63,699 bases of DNA, from the NCBI GenBank assembly GCA_026000155.1, contig BNYG01000011.1:1-63699 (forward strand), given 5' to 3'. Made by a program: the position numbers and the translations under genes. The stretch is from Bacteroidia bacterium (lineage in GTDB: Bacteria; Bacteroidota; Bacteroidia; Bacteroidales; Azobacteroidaceae). The number at the start of each line of letters is the position of its first letter. Positions within the stretch are counted from its first letter, which is position 1. The notes under the pieces are model-generated. The model made no database searches and was not told where the DNA came from. It saw nothing but the letters and a program-made list of their open reading frames with translations. Shown one piece after another: positions 42,770 through 51,052 of this stretch.

Positions 42770-44695
42770 ATGGATGATCACGGATTTCTTAAAGTAGCAG
42801 CAGCGATTCCCGAATTGCGGGTAGCCGATTGTGAATTCAATACGCAACAAATCAAACGATTGATTGACGATGCTGTCGGACAGCAGGTGCAAGTCGTCTG
42901 TTTCCCCGAATTATCGGTCACCTCCTATACTTGCGGCGATTTGTTCCTCCAGAAAACAGTGGTCAGGGAAGCGGAAAAAGCCATCGTTCGCTTGTTGGAA
43001 GAAACGCGGGAACTCCCTATCTGTTTCATCGTAGGCGCTCCTGTCGAACATAATTCCAAATTATACAATTGCGCCGTGGTCTGCCGGCGAGGAAGAGTCT
43101 TGGGAATTATCCCGAAAGTTTATCTTCCCAATTATTCCGAATTTTATGAAAAACGCTGGTTTGAAGCCTGGCAATTGGATACGGAGAACATCGAAATTTC
43201 CTACGCCGGTAATTTTACGACTTTCGGAACCAAGCAGTTATTCGGTTCGAAAGACCGGAATTTTGCCCTGGAGATTTGCGAAGATGTCTGGTCGGTGATT
43301 CCGCCCAGCTCCTATCATGCCATGGCGGGCGCTCAATTGGTTTTTAATCTTTCGGCCAGTCCCGAATTAATCGGGAAACGGCAATATGTCAAATCGCTGA
43401 TTAGCCAGCAATCCGCTCGTTGCCAGGCAGCCTACGTGTATGTAGCCGCCGGTTTTGGCGAATCCTCTACCGATTTGGTGTATGCCGGAAATGCCTATAT
43501 CTATGAAAACGGAAAGCTCTTGGCAGAATCTAAACGTTTTCAAGTCACCGAGCAGTTGATTGTCAGCGAAATAGATTTTGAACTATTGAATGCCGAACGA
43601 AAAAAGAATACGACTTTTATCGCCCGGCCGGTGGTGCCTGATTACAATCAAACCGGGGTGGATTTAGTCAGCGAAAACGAAATTTCACTCAGCCGGACTT
43701 TCAATCCTACGCCTTTTGTTCCCGCCTCCGATAATTACAATGAAAGTTGCGAAGAAATTTTTTCCATACAAGTAGCAGGATTAGCTAAGCGATTGACGCA
43801 TACGCATTCCAAAACGTTAGTTCTCGGAATTTCAGGCGGATTAGATTCCACTTTAGCGCTTTTGGTCTGCGCAAAAACCGTTGACAAATTAGGTTTGCCG
43901 CGGAAAATGATTTGCGGAGTAACGATGCCGGGATTCGGTACGACCGACCGCACTTATCAAAATGCCATTCATCTGATGCAATCATTGGGCGTTACCGCTA
44001 AAGAAATCAGCATTGTGCCGGCCAGTGAACAGCATTTCAAAGATATTGACCACGACCCTGCCGTTCATGATGTAACCTACGAAAATACGCAAGCGCGCGA
44101 ACGCACCCAGATACTGATGGATTTAGGTAATCAGTTGGGCGGCATGGTCATCGGCACCGGAGATATGTCGGAATTGGCTTTGGGTTGGGCGACTTACAAC
44201 GGCGACCACATGTCGATGTACGGAGTAAATATGGGCATTCCCAAAACGCTGGTTCGCTATTTAGTCCGGTGGGTAGCCGAAACGCAATTGGACGAACGCA
44301 GTAAAACGACCTTGTTCGACATCGTAGATACGCCGGTGAGTCCGGAATTATTGCCGATTGACGCCCAAGGACAAACCACGCAATTCACCGAAGATGTGGT
44401 AGGACCGTATGAGTTGCACGATTTTTTTCTGTATTATACTTTGCGTTACGGATTTACGCCCGGGAAAATTTATTATTTAGCAAAACATGCTTTCAAAGGC
44501 ACTTACGATAACACAATTATCCTGAAATGGTTGGAAGTATTTTTCCGCCGGTTTTTCAGTAACCAGTTCAAACGCAGCTGCATGCCCGACGGGCCTAAAG
44601 TCGGTTCCGCCAATCTGTCGCCACGGGGCGACTGGCGAATGCCGAGCGATGCCAGTGTTAATTTGTGGTTGAAAGAAATTCGTTTGCTCAAATAA
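42770..44695 (+). CDS. nadE: Glutamine-dependent NAD+ synthetase
   Basis: 641 residues, the two-domain form. The N-terminal nitrilase domain (about 1-270) has the Glu-Lys-Cys triad: VCFPELSVTSYTCGD, GIIPKVYLPNY and FALEICEDVW. The C-terminal synthetase domain has the PP-loop VLGISGGLDSTLALLV, then GTGDMSELALGWATYNGDHMSMYGVN. It converts deamido-NAD to NAD using glutamine-derived ammonia. It starts 3 nt after the acyltransferase. Confidence 0.95.
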   Translation: MDDHGFLKVAAAIPELRVADCEFNTQQIKRLIDDAVGQQVQVVCFPELSVTSYTCGDLFLQKTVVREAEKAIVRLLEETRELPICFIVGAPVEHNSKLYNCAVVCRRGRVLGIIPKVYLPNYSEFYEKRWFEAWQLDTENIEISYAGNFTTFGTKQLFGSKDRNFALEICEDVWSVIPPSSYHAMAGAQLVFNLSASPELIGKRQYVKSLISQQSARCQAAYVYVAAGFGESSTDLVYAGNAYIYENGKLLAESKRFQVTEQLIVSEIDFELLNAERKKNTTFIARPVVPDYNQTGVDLVSENEISLSRTFNPTPFVPASDNYNESCEEIFSIQVAGLAKRLTHTHSKTLVLGISGGLDSTLALLVCAKTVDKLGLPRKMICGVTMPGFGTTDRTYQNAIHLMQSLGVTAKEISIVPASEQHFKDIDHDPAVHDVTYENTQARERTQILMDLGNQLGGMVIGTGDMSELALGWATYNGDHMSMYGVNMGIPKTLVRYLVRWVAETQLDERSKTTLFDIVDTPVSPELLPIDAQGQTTQFTEDVVGPYELHDFFLYYTLRYGFTPGKIYYLAKHAFKGTYDNTIILKWLEVFFRRFFSNQFKRSCMPDGPKVGSANLSPRGDWRMPSDASVNLWLKEIRLLK

Positions 44696-44706
44696 AATTT
44701 ATTTTA

Positions 44707-44714
44707 TAACTTTG
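44707..44714 (+). promoter_or_regulatory. -7 promoter motif of the ParE-type module
   Basis: TAACTTTG, 46 nt upstream of the antitoxin ATG. Confidence 0.5.
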
Positions 44715-44760
44715 CCACAGATATCGAATAAAATATTGTATTACTTAAAAAATAGATTTT

Positions 44761-44994
44761 ATGAATGCCAAACTGACACTTACGCCTTTTTCACAAGTTG
44801 TAGCAGCGCCATTATTAGGATCACTCAGTGTGCCTGATAGTGAAGACATTGTGGCCTATACTGCAAATCGGATGCCTTTATCCCGGCAGCAATATATTGA
44901 TTCTATCAGAGAAGCTCAACAATCAATTGCAGAGGGAAATTTTGTTACCCATGAAGAAGCTATGAGAATACTTTATACAAAATATGGAAGATAA
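44761..44994 (+). CDS. Putative antitoxin of a RelE/ParE module
   Basis: 77 residues. The second half (RMPLSRQQYIDSIREAQQSIAEGNFVTHEEAMRIL) is helical and typical of antitoxin tails that bind RelE/ParE toxins (the EGNFVTHEE phrase is common). It overlaps the toxin start by 11 nt. Confidence 0.7.
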   Translation: MNAKLTLTPFSQVVAAPLLGSLSVPDSEDIVAYTANRMPLSRQQYIDSIREAQQSIAEGNFVTHEEAMRILYTKYGR

Positions 44995-45286
44995 TTCTGT
45001 TATTTGGTCTGATAAAGCTCTATCAGACTTAGATTCCATATTGGAATATATTAGCCAAAATGCAGGAGAAGAATATGCCGATTATGTATTAAAAGGTATA
45101 GAAGAAACTGTTAGTCGAATTTATCCGTTTCCTCATAAACATGTAAGAGAGCCTTTGTTAAACGACTACAATATCAGATATGCTGTGAAATGGAAATATA
45201 AGATTATTTACGAAATTTTTAGTAATCATGTTGAGATTCTTCATATATATCATACTGCACGGGATATAAGCACACTTCTCGGCTAA
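44984..45286 (+). CDS. RelE/ParE family toxin
   Basis: 100 residues. VIWSDKALSDLDSILEYISQ, then EEYADYVLKGIEETVSRIYPFPHKHVREPLL, YAVKWKYKIIYEIFSNHVEILHIYHTARD: the ParE/RelE fold with the KYKIIYEI strand and the C-terminal HTARD. It either inhibits gyrase or cleaves mRNA; sequence favours ParE. It is paired with the overlapping antitoxin. Confidence 0.85.
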   Translation: MEDNSVIWSDKALSDLDSILEYISQNAGEEYADYVLKGIEETVSRIYPFPHKHVREPLLNDYNIRYAVKWKYKIIYEIFSNHVEILHIYHTARDISTLLG

Positions 45287-45297
45287 GGAGACAAAAT

Positions 45298-45353
45298 TCT
45301 CCCGGCTCCACACTTTTATTTTCCAAAAATAATTGTGAGTAGAACCGGGAGAA
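45298..45353 (+). terminator. Hairpin after the ParE-type module
   Basis: Stem TTCTCCCGG (45298-45306) with CCGGGAGAA (45345-45353), a loop of about 38 nt, followed by ATAGTTTTT. It is also close to the convergent FISUMP gene. Confidence 0.55.
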
Positions 45354-45466
45354 ATAGTTTTTGCTACCTTTATCTTTCATTTCTCAACCAGGGTCACGAA
45401 TGAGCATATTGAGCCTTATGGGGAGTGCAATTACAATTTCGTTCAAATTAACAAACTGTTCAATTG

Positions 45467-46480
45467 TCAGTTTTTCTTACAGCGAACGCTAAATGATGCA
45501 TATTTCGGTGAGCCGCGTCTCTCTATACCTGGATTAGTGCCGTATAACTGGCGCCTATACGCCTGACTGCCATGACTGCTACTTGTCCAAAAGTAAGCAC
45601 CAGTGCCAAAACCGGCAGGTGTCAATTCCGAACCCCAGTTGCCAGCTGGTAGGACCCAGAATCCACCATCTTCAGCCGGGTGACTGTCGCCAGTGATGAA
45701 CGTACCTGACGCAAGCCACGTTTTCGTAGCAGCACGCATTTTCATATCTAAACTGGGCGGAGTGCCAACCCGTATTGAGGGCGGCATAGCCGTAGCCATG
45801 CCGGTTGTATCAGCAGCAGCATTAGCCCCTAATGATGAATAATCATTGGTTGCATTCATCGCAATTTCCTTCTCTAAAAGTGTCCACTCGTAATCGGATG
45901 GCAAGTGCCATCCGGAAGGACAAATACCCTGCACTTGGGGTTGACTGCTGTTATTACCATCCTCGGTAGTGATGCTGGATGTGATGTTCGTAGCAGCTGC
46001 CCAAGAATACAAATAACCGTATTTAGCACTGGTGGTATCCGGATCACCGATAGCCACAGCTGGGTAATTATAATACTTCGCAGTAGGATCAGTACCGTGA
46101 CTTGGCTGTGGACCCTGAGTAATGGTAATTTCACCGTCGTTATTCAAGGTTGTACCGGCATCCACAAGCAAACCGCCGGCAATAATTACCCCACTCCGCT
46201 CTACATTGTCGATCTTACTGCCGGCGCCTCGCAAATCAACAGGTATCAAGGAATTTATTTTTCCCGTATTCACCATATTCCCGGTGACTACCATTTTTTG
46301 TCCGTAGCCGGGTATTTCCCGCAAGTTCTCCGTCATCCAAATACCCGCTGCTCCAAAATCACCGATAGTATAGGCATTGTCACCAATGTGCAATTTACCA
46401 TCGCGTATTTCCTGTGCGGTCACACTTGCTGCACCCCAAAGCAGGAGTGTCAGCATTAAAAAAATCATTCTTTTGTTCAT
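45467..46480 (-). CDS. Second FISUMP-domain secreted protein, possible DGR target
   Basis: 337 residues, signal peptide (to about residue 22). After a variable middle, the FISUMP domain is clear: YPAVAIGDPDTTSAKYGYLYSW, CPSGWHLPSDYEWTLLEKEI, then GAYFWTSSSHGSQAYRRQLY and SFSVRCKKN at the C-terminus. The last 45 residues have the DGR-like layout: fixed FWTSS and SVRC with a very mixed set (S, H, G, Q, R, T, P, E, K) at positions often Asn in related proteins. It resembles the protein at 36271-37689 in architecture and leader. The surface role is unknown. Confidence 0.75.
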   Translation of the reverse strand: MNKRMIFLMLTLLLWGAASVTAQEIRDGKLHIGDNAYTIGDFGAAGIWMTENLREIPGYGQKMVVTGNMVNTGKINSLIPVDLRGAGSKIDNVERSGVIIAGGLLVDAGTTLNNDGEITITQGPQPSHGTDPTAKYYNYPAVAIGDPDTTSAKYGYLYSWAAATNITSSITTEDGNNSSQPQVQGICPSGWHLPSDYEWTLLEKEIAMNATNDYSSLGANAAADTTGMATAMPPSIRVGTPPSLDMKMRAATKTWLASGTFITGDSHPAEDGGFWVLPAGNWGSELTPAGFGTGAYFWTSSSHGSQAYRRQLYGTNPGIERRGSPKYASFSVRCKKN

Positions 46481-46977
46481 CCTTTTAAAAAATTAAAATA
46501 TAAATAATTGTGCTGCGTAAAAAAATGACAGATAAAAACAAGAAGTCTTTACCTTCATCATCCATTTTTATTGAAGCGATTAATTGTTGCAATAATGAAT
46601 TTATTGCCCCCCAAGTCCCGAAGAAGCGGTTAATACTAAACGGTTTAAAATAATAAAGCGCAGGACTGTTAATTTTTATCCGGTCAAAGGTATCAGGAAA
46701 CACCATACTACAGATAAAACAACAATCCTGCGCTCTATCGTATATAAAAAAATTATATTTACAAATAGAACGCAAGCATTTGTCGTCTATCACTTTGTAC
46801 CGGTGAAATTTTCCTGATTTCTTGACCAAAGTAATATCTTAAACGCTTATCGTTTTTCTAAAAAAATCATCTAAACCATATCGCAACACTTTGCGGGCGT
46901 AGAATTAAGACAAAGGTACGGATTTTTTTTGAGGCACACAAGTTTTAAGGATAATTTAACTTACGAAATTATTATTT
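46481..46977 (-). promoter_or_regulatory. Long leader of the second FISUMP gene
   Basis: No gene is supported here. Minus-strand TACCTTTG motifs lie at 46685-46692 and at 46911-46918. The first sits in the loop of a 14-bp stem (46658-46671 with 46721-46734, one mismatch). The leader would be about 200 or 430 nt. Around 46617 it contains CCGAAGAAGCGGTTAAT, similar to the other FISUMP leader. Confidence 0.4.
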
Positions 46978-46989
46978 TTGGAATTTAAT

Positions 46990-47019
46990 TTTGTATTTCA
47001 GAATTATTTATTATTTTTG
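46990..47019 (+). promoter_or_regulatory. Promoter of the HigBA module
   Basis: TTTG (46990-46993), 18 bases, TATTTTTG (47012-47019), 18 nt before the higB start at 47038. Confidence 0.6.
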
Positions 47020-47037
47020 CAAGCAATTAAATACAAT

Positions 47038-47331
47038 ATGAGAATATTTACAGAACAGCGATTGAAAGAATATGCCGAAGAGCATCCCGAATCAAAGGTT
47101 GCACTTCAGGATTGGGTAGCTACTGTAAAAAAAAACAATTGGACGTGTTTTGCCGATATAAAAAAAACATATAACAGTGTGGACGCTGTGGGTAATCAGC
47201 GCTATGTATTTAATATCAAGGGAAATGATTATCGTTTGGTAGTAGTAATCAAATTTACGATTCAATTTGTATATATCCGATTTATAGGTACGCATAAAGA
47301 GTATGACAAAATAGATTGTTCAACCATATAA
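47038..47331 (+). CDS. higB: HigB-type mRNA interferase toxin
   Basis: 97 residues from MRIFTEQRLKEYAEEH (ATG 47038); the promoter lies inside the longer frame from 46978, so that start is rejected. LQDWVATVKKNNWTCFADIKKTYNSVDAVGNQRYVFNI and GNDYRLVVVIKF, IRFIGTHKEYDKID are the HigB family pattern. It cleaves mRNA at the ribosome. It precedes its antitoxin, the order typical of hig modules. Confidence 0.9.
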   Translation: MRIFTEQRLKEYAEEHPESKVALQDWVATVKKNNWTCFADIKKTYNSVDAVGNQRYVFNIKGNDYRLVVVIKFTIQFVYIRFIGTHKEYDKIDCSTI

Positions 47332-47341
47332 AAATACAGTC

Positions 47342-47707
47342 GTGGCAAAAATTGAAAATGAAATACAGTATAATTGGGCAGTTAACCGTGTCGAGCAGCT
47401 TCTGCCGTTGGTTGATGATAATACGCCTTTGAACGATCCCAACAGCATAGAATTGGAGCTTTTATCCAATATGGTGGCAGATTATTCGGATGAGCATTTT
47501 TCGTTGGGAATACCCTCGCTTACGGACACATTGAAGCTCCGTATGTATGAAATGAATCTTAATCAAAAATCTATGTCAAAACTGATTGAGGTAAGTCCTT
47601 CGCGCCTGTGCGAATATCTGACAGGCAAAAGCGAACCTACATTGAAAGTAGCACGGAATATCAGTTCTAAATTGAATATACAGGCTTCAGTCGTGCTTGG
47701 AGTGTGA
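47342..47707 (+). CDS. higA: HigA-type antitoxin with an XRE domain
   Basis: 121 residues with a GTG start at 47342. The C-terminal half is an XRE helix-turn-helix (LKLRMYEMNLNQKSMSKLIEVSPSRLCEYLTGKSEPTLKVARNI). The N-terminal part (LLPLVDDNTPLNDPNSIELELLSNMVADYSDEH) is the HigA-specific toxin-binding segment. It neutralises HigB and represses the pair. Confidence 0.9.
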   Translation: MAKIENEIQYNWAVNRVEQLLPLVDDNTPLNDPNSIELELLSNMVADYSDEHFSLGIPSLTDTLKLRMYEMNLNQKSMSKLIEVSPSRLCEYLTGKSEPTLKVARNISSKLNIQASVVLGV

Positions 47708-47792
47708 GCATAATAATAAGACAATTATTGAATATGTTAAAGGAACTGTCACACCAGCAAAACTATCCTGCCAGCACAAGCTATGATTGGTT

Positions 47793-49136
47793 CTACGCCA
47801 AATTGGGATTTAAATTTGGGGACTGCCGTAAGCTGTCAATATATCCATTTATTTGTTTTTCATATTGTTTTATAATATTATTTGGGTCTAAAGACTTATT
47901 ATTTGCAATTATATTTATATTATTTTCTTTACATAATTCAAAAAATCTGCTCGCATTTTTTGAATATTGGTCAATAGTATAAGAAAAAGTATTTTTTAAA
48001 ACATTTTTTATATTTTCTTTTATTTCTGCTTGGTAATTAATTACATTAAATAAGATACATTGACGTGTTATAATTGCAATTTTGTCATAAAGTATCTCAA
48101 AATCGTCTTGATGTATTTTATAATTGTTATTTTTATTTAGTTTCTCAATATTTTCTAATCCAAAAGGCTTTTTATCACATTCTGTATCTATTAAAATAAA
48201 AGTTATTTCAGAAACGAGAGATTCAATCCCTTTTAGCATTTCCATTAAAATACTCATATCATTAAAAGCTCGTTGTTCTTTCAATTGTGTTCTAAATTGT
48301 TTATTGCTATCTTCAATTGCTTCATTAGATAATTTTCTCTGTAATTTATTGGCTTGTAATTGCATATAAAATGCTAAAAACATTGCTATAACACTCACAA
48401 TGCTAATAAAGGGATTCATTATACCTCCTATAGTATCCCCAATTACACCTGTATCTTGTGTAAAATCAATTTTCCAGTGGTTCTGTGTGAATACCGCCGG
48501 CGCTATGAAAGAAAATAGCAATAAAACTCCTGATGCAATTATTAGTAGCCATGATATCCAATTCATATCCACAATAATTCCAAAAATAGTTTTCACCACT
48601 TCTTTATTTTTGGCAGGAATATTTTGCAAATCGTCAATAAATTTGGCTTTTGGCTTGTAGCCTTCTTCTTTAAGAATTTTCATTTTATTGAAATCACTTT
48701 CTCTCAAAGCTTCTTTAAATTCTTTTTCAAGATTGCGTTCTTCGGTGGGTTGAATTGTTTCCTGTTGTACTACTACTTCTTCTGTTGACAATTCAGTTAG
48801 ATGAGTTTCACCTTCTGATGTCGGCAAGACTGTGCCGCCATTTTCATTTGTGTTTTCCTTGGCAATACCAATTTTTGATATTTCGTCTGTTTCAATATTT
48901 TCGCCTTTTTCCACTCTTTGACTATATGAATTGTTACTGATAAAAGTTAAACCAACGTCAAATACTTGAAAGTTTCTTCCACCAAGCCACCTGCCGAAGT
49001 TATCTTTTTTAAGAATATTTCCCAATTTTGTGTATAATTTTTTATTGACTTCCCCCTGCAATGAAACCTTTCCATTTGATGTAGTGTCGGATAATAATAT
49101 TTTATCCAACAATATTGCGTCTTCTTTTGATATCAT
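47793..49136 (-). CDS. Putative phage abortive-infection membrane protein
   Basis: 447 residues. Two membrane helices (about 194-216 and 240-262) with GVIGDTIGGIMNPFISIVSVIAMFLAFYMQLQANKLQ, the signature of the putative AbiC-like family, then a long helical cytoplasmic tail (about 270-445). The N-terminal 70 residues (ISKEDAILLDKILLSD, then KLGNILKKDNF) look like a small winged-helix or regulatory module, followed by a disordered acidic linker rich in E and T. Antiphage function is inferred from the family name only. Neighbouring HigBA supports a small defence cluster. Confidence 0.7.
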   Translation of the reverse strand: MISKEDAILLDKILLSDTTSNGKVSLQGEVNKKLYTKLGNILKKDNFGRWLGGRNFQVFDVGLTFISNNSYSQRVEKGENIETDEISKIGIAKENTNENGGTVLPTSEGETHLTELSTEEVVVQQETIQPTEERNLEKEFKEALRESDFNKMKILKEEGYKPKAKFIDDLQNIPAKNKEVVKTIFGIIVDMNWISWLLIIASGVLLLFSFIAPAVFTQNHWKIDFTQDTGVIGDTIGGIMNPFISIVSVIAMFLAFYMQLQANKLQRKLSNEAIEDSNKQFRTQLKEQRAFNDMSILMEMLKGIESLVSEITFILIDTECDKKPFGLENIEKLNKNNNYKIHQDDFEILYDKIAIITRQCILFNVINYQAEIKENIKNVLKNTFSYTIDQYSKNASRFFELCKENNINIIANNKSLDPNNIIKQYEKQINGYIDSLRQSPNLNPNLA

Positions 49137-49291
49137 ATTTCAATTGTTTTAATTCCTGTTTATCGTAGTGTTCACGTGTTTGTTGCAAAACATGACAAAG
49201 TTATCAATAATTTATCTGTTTTTCATAAAATTTGAGTCTTTAATGTATGAACTATGTGATTTTTGTCACAAATATATTTTCCTCTTCTGTC

Positions 49292-49312
49292 ATTGCGGGC
49301 TTGACCCGCAAT
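49292..49312. repeat. REP-like hairpin
   Basis: ATTGCGGG-cttga-CCCGCAAT (8-bp perfect stem) within gtcattgcgggcttgacccg, a common dispersed-repeat form. Confidence 0.55.
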
Positions 49313-49365
49313 CCCATGAGTTGGTTAGCGTATTCTGTTCTTTGTCATGTACTAAATATTAATTA

Positions 49366-49833
49366 TTAAATATCCCAATCCCAAAAACGCCATATCCCTT
49401 TTTTTACAGGAATATGGATATCAATTAACGGATTTATGGATTTTAAAGCTTCAATAAACTCCTGCTCTCTAACAGGCGAAACCAACAGATATGAAAATTC
49501 TTCATTTACAAGTCGGAGACATAATCTTTTTAAAGAACCCGCAGGAGATGAAAGCGGATTGTATGTTCGCTCCACCGAAATGATGTCAGAAATTTTAATA
49601 CTCCCGTTGGGAATAAACCACATTTTAAAGTACAGTCTGTCCCCTAAAATGACATAGCGAAATCCAAGAAATATAAACAGAATTACTAATAATGGAGACC
49701 ACGCCATGCACAATGTCGTGTACATTTTATCATGGAATAACCGTATCGCATCTGGAATAAGAAATGAATATCCTACGAAACATAATCCTATTATAAAAAC
49801 ACTGATGCGTGACCTGAATACTTTACGTTCCAT
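49366..49833 (-). CDS. Membrane protein with a bacterial PH-like domain
   Basis: 155 residues. Two membrane helices at the N-terminus (about 11-27 and 41-60), then YVILGDRLYFKMWFIPNGSIKISDIISVERTYNPLSSPAGS and LVNEEFSYLLVSPVREQEFIEALKSINP, the layout of bacterial PH (DUF304-like) domains. Function unknown. It follows asd by 23 nt on the same strand. Confidence 0.7.
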   Translation of the reverse strand: MERKVFRSRISVFIIGLCFVGYSFLIPDAIRLFHDKMYTTLCMAWSPLLVILFIFLGFRYVILGDRLYFKMWFIPNGSIKISDIISVERTYNPLSSPAGSLKRLCLRLVNEEFSYLLVSPVREQEFIEALKSINPLIDIHIPVKKGIWRFWDWDI

Positions 49834-49856
49834 ATTATGTTTTTGAAATATCCAAA

Positions 49857-50861
49857 CTATTGTTTAATAGCAATCAGATACTCGGCAATCTGTACAGCAT
49901 TCAGTGCAGCGCCTTTTTTGATTTGGTCGCCCACACACCAGAAGGAAAATCCGTTGGGATTGGAAATGTCTTTCCGGATACGGCCTACATATACCGGGTC
50001 TTTGGTGGCAACAAACAAAGGCATCGGGTATTCCTTGTTTTCCGGATTATCCTGTACGATGACCCCTTCGGCTTTTCCGAAGGCTTCGCGGGCTTCTTCT
50101 ACTGAAATTGGTCGTTCCGTTTCAATCCATACTGCTTCTGAATGCGCCCTCAAGGCAGGAACACGCACACACATCGCACTGACAGCCACATCGGAATGCA
50201 TGATTTTGCGCGTTTCGTTGTGCATCTTCATTTCCTCTTTCGTATAACCGTTATCGGTAAAAACATCCACTTGCGGTATCAGATTGTATGCCAATTGATA
50301 AGCAAATTTTTCGACTGTCGGTTTTTCACCGTTCACAATCTGTTTGTATTGGTTTTCCAATTCATCCATCGCAGCCGCGCCTGCACCCGATGCCGCCTGG
50401 TAAGTGGATACGTGAATGCGTTTGATATGCGACAGTTTTTCCAAGGGTTTCAATGCCACCACCATTTGAATGGTCGTACAATTGGGGTTGGCAATAATGC
50501 CCCGCGGACGATTGAGGGCATCTTCCGCATTTACTTCCGGTACTACCAAGGGCACATCTTCATCCATCCGGAAAGCACTGGAATTATCAATCATGATGGC
50601 GCCGTGTTTCGTGATGGTTTCGGCATATTCTTTGGAAGCTCCGGCTCCGGCAGAGACAAAAGCAATATCCACACCTTTAAAATCGTCATTGTGTTTCAAT
50701 TCTTTTACCGTTACGGGTTTACCGAGAAATTCATACACTTTTCCCGCACTACGGGACGAACCGAAAAGCAATAATTCATCTACCGGAAAATTCCGTTCTT
50801 CCAACACGCGCAGGAATTCTTGTCCTACCGCTCCACTTGCGCCAACAATAGCAATTTTCAT
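49857..50861 (-). CDS. asd: Aspartate-semialdehyde dehydrogenase
   Basis: 334 residues. [23 protein letters not shown] (NADP loop), [30 protein letters not shown] with the catalytic Cys, and [15 protein letters not shown] near the active-site His. It reduces aspartyl phosphate to the semialdehyde for lysine, threonine, methionine and diaminopimelate. Full length. Confidence 0.96.
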   Translation of the reverse strand: MKIAIVGASGAVGQEFLRVLEERNFPVDELLLFGSSRSAGKVYEFLGKPVTVKELKHNDDFKGVDIAFVSAGAGASKEYAETITKHGAIMIDNSSAFRMDEDVPLVVPEVNAEDALNRPRGIIANPNCTTIQMVVALKPLEKLSHIKRIHVSTYQAASGAGAAAMDELENQYKQIVNGEKPTVEKFAYQLAYNLIPQVDVFTDNGYTKEEMKMHNETRKIMHSDVAVSAMCVRVPALRAHSEAVWIETERPISVEEAREAFGKAEGVIVQDNPENKEYPMPLFVATKDPVYVGRIRKDISNPNGFSFWCVGDQIKKGAALNAVQIAEYLIAIKQ

Positions 50862-50920
50862 CTTCTTTACTTTTTTTGAAAAAAATTTACAAAATTCTTT
50901 ACTTTTTACAAAATTAATTT

Positions 50921-51052
50921 TACATTTGCACCGGATATATTAATAGCCGGACCTGCAGTACCAGAACCTGCAAGTGTTAATATAGCCAAAAGCCAACAAG
51001 CAGGGTATCTGGCCTGCAAAATTAGTAATAAATAACTAAAACATTTTGTTTC
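50921..51052 (+). promoter_or_regulatory. Promoter and structured leader of the lamin-tail gene
   Basis: TACATTTG at 50921-50928, then a GC-richer leader of about 125 nt in which GCCGGACCTGC (about 50945) can pair with GCAGGGTATCTGGC (about 51000). No match to a riboswitch that I know. Confidence 0.4.

Noticed and set aside
36271..46480. A complete diversity-generating retroelement in the window
   Set aside because: No reverse transcriptase, accessory (Avd-like) gene or template repeat was found; only possible target genes are present.
47704..47982. 92-codon plus-strand ORF after higA
   Set aside because: It overlaps the end of the convergent AbiC-like gene, and its sequence looks like a shadow of that gene.
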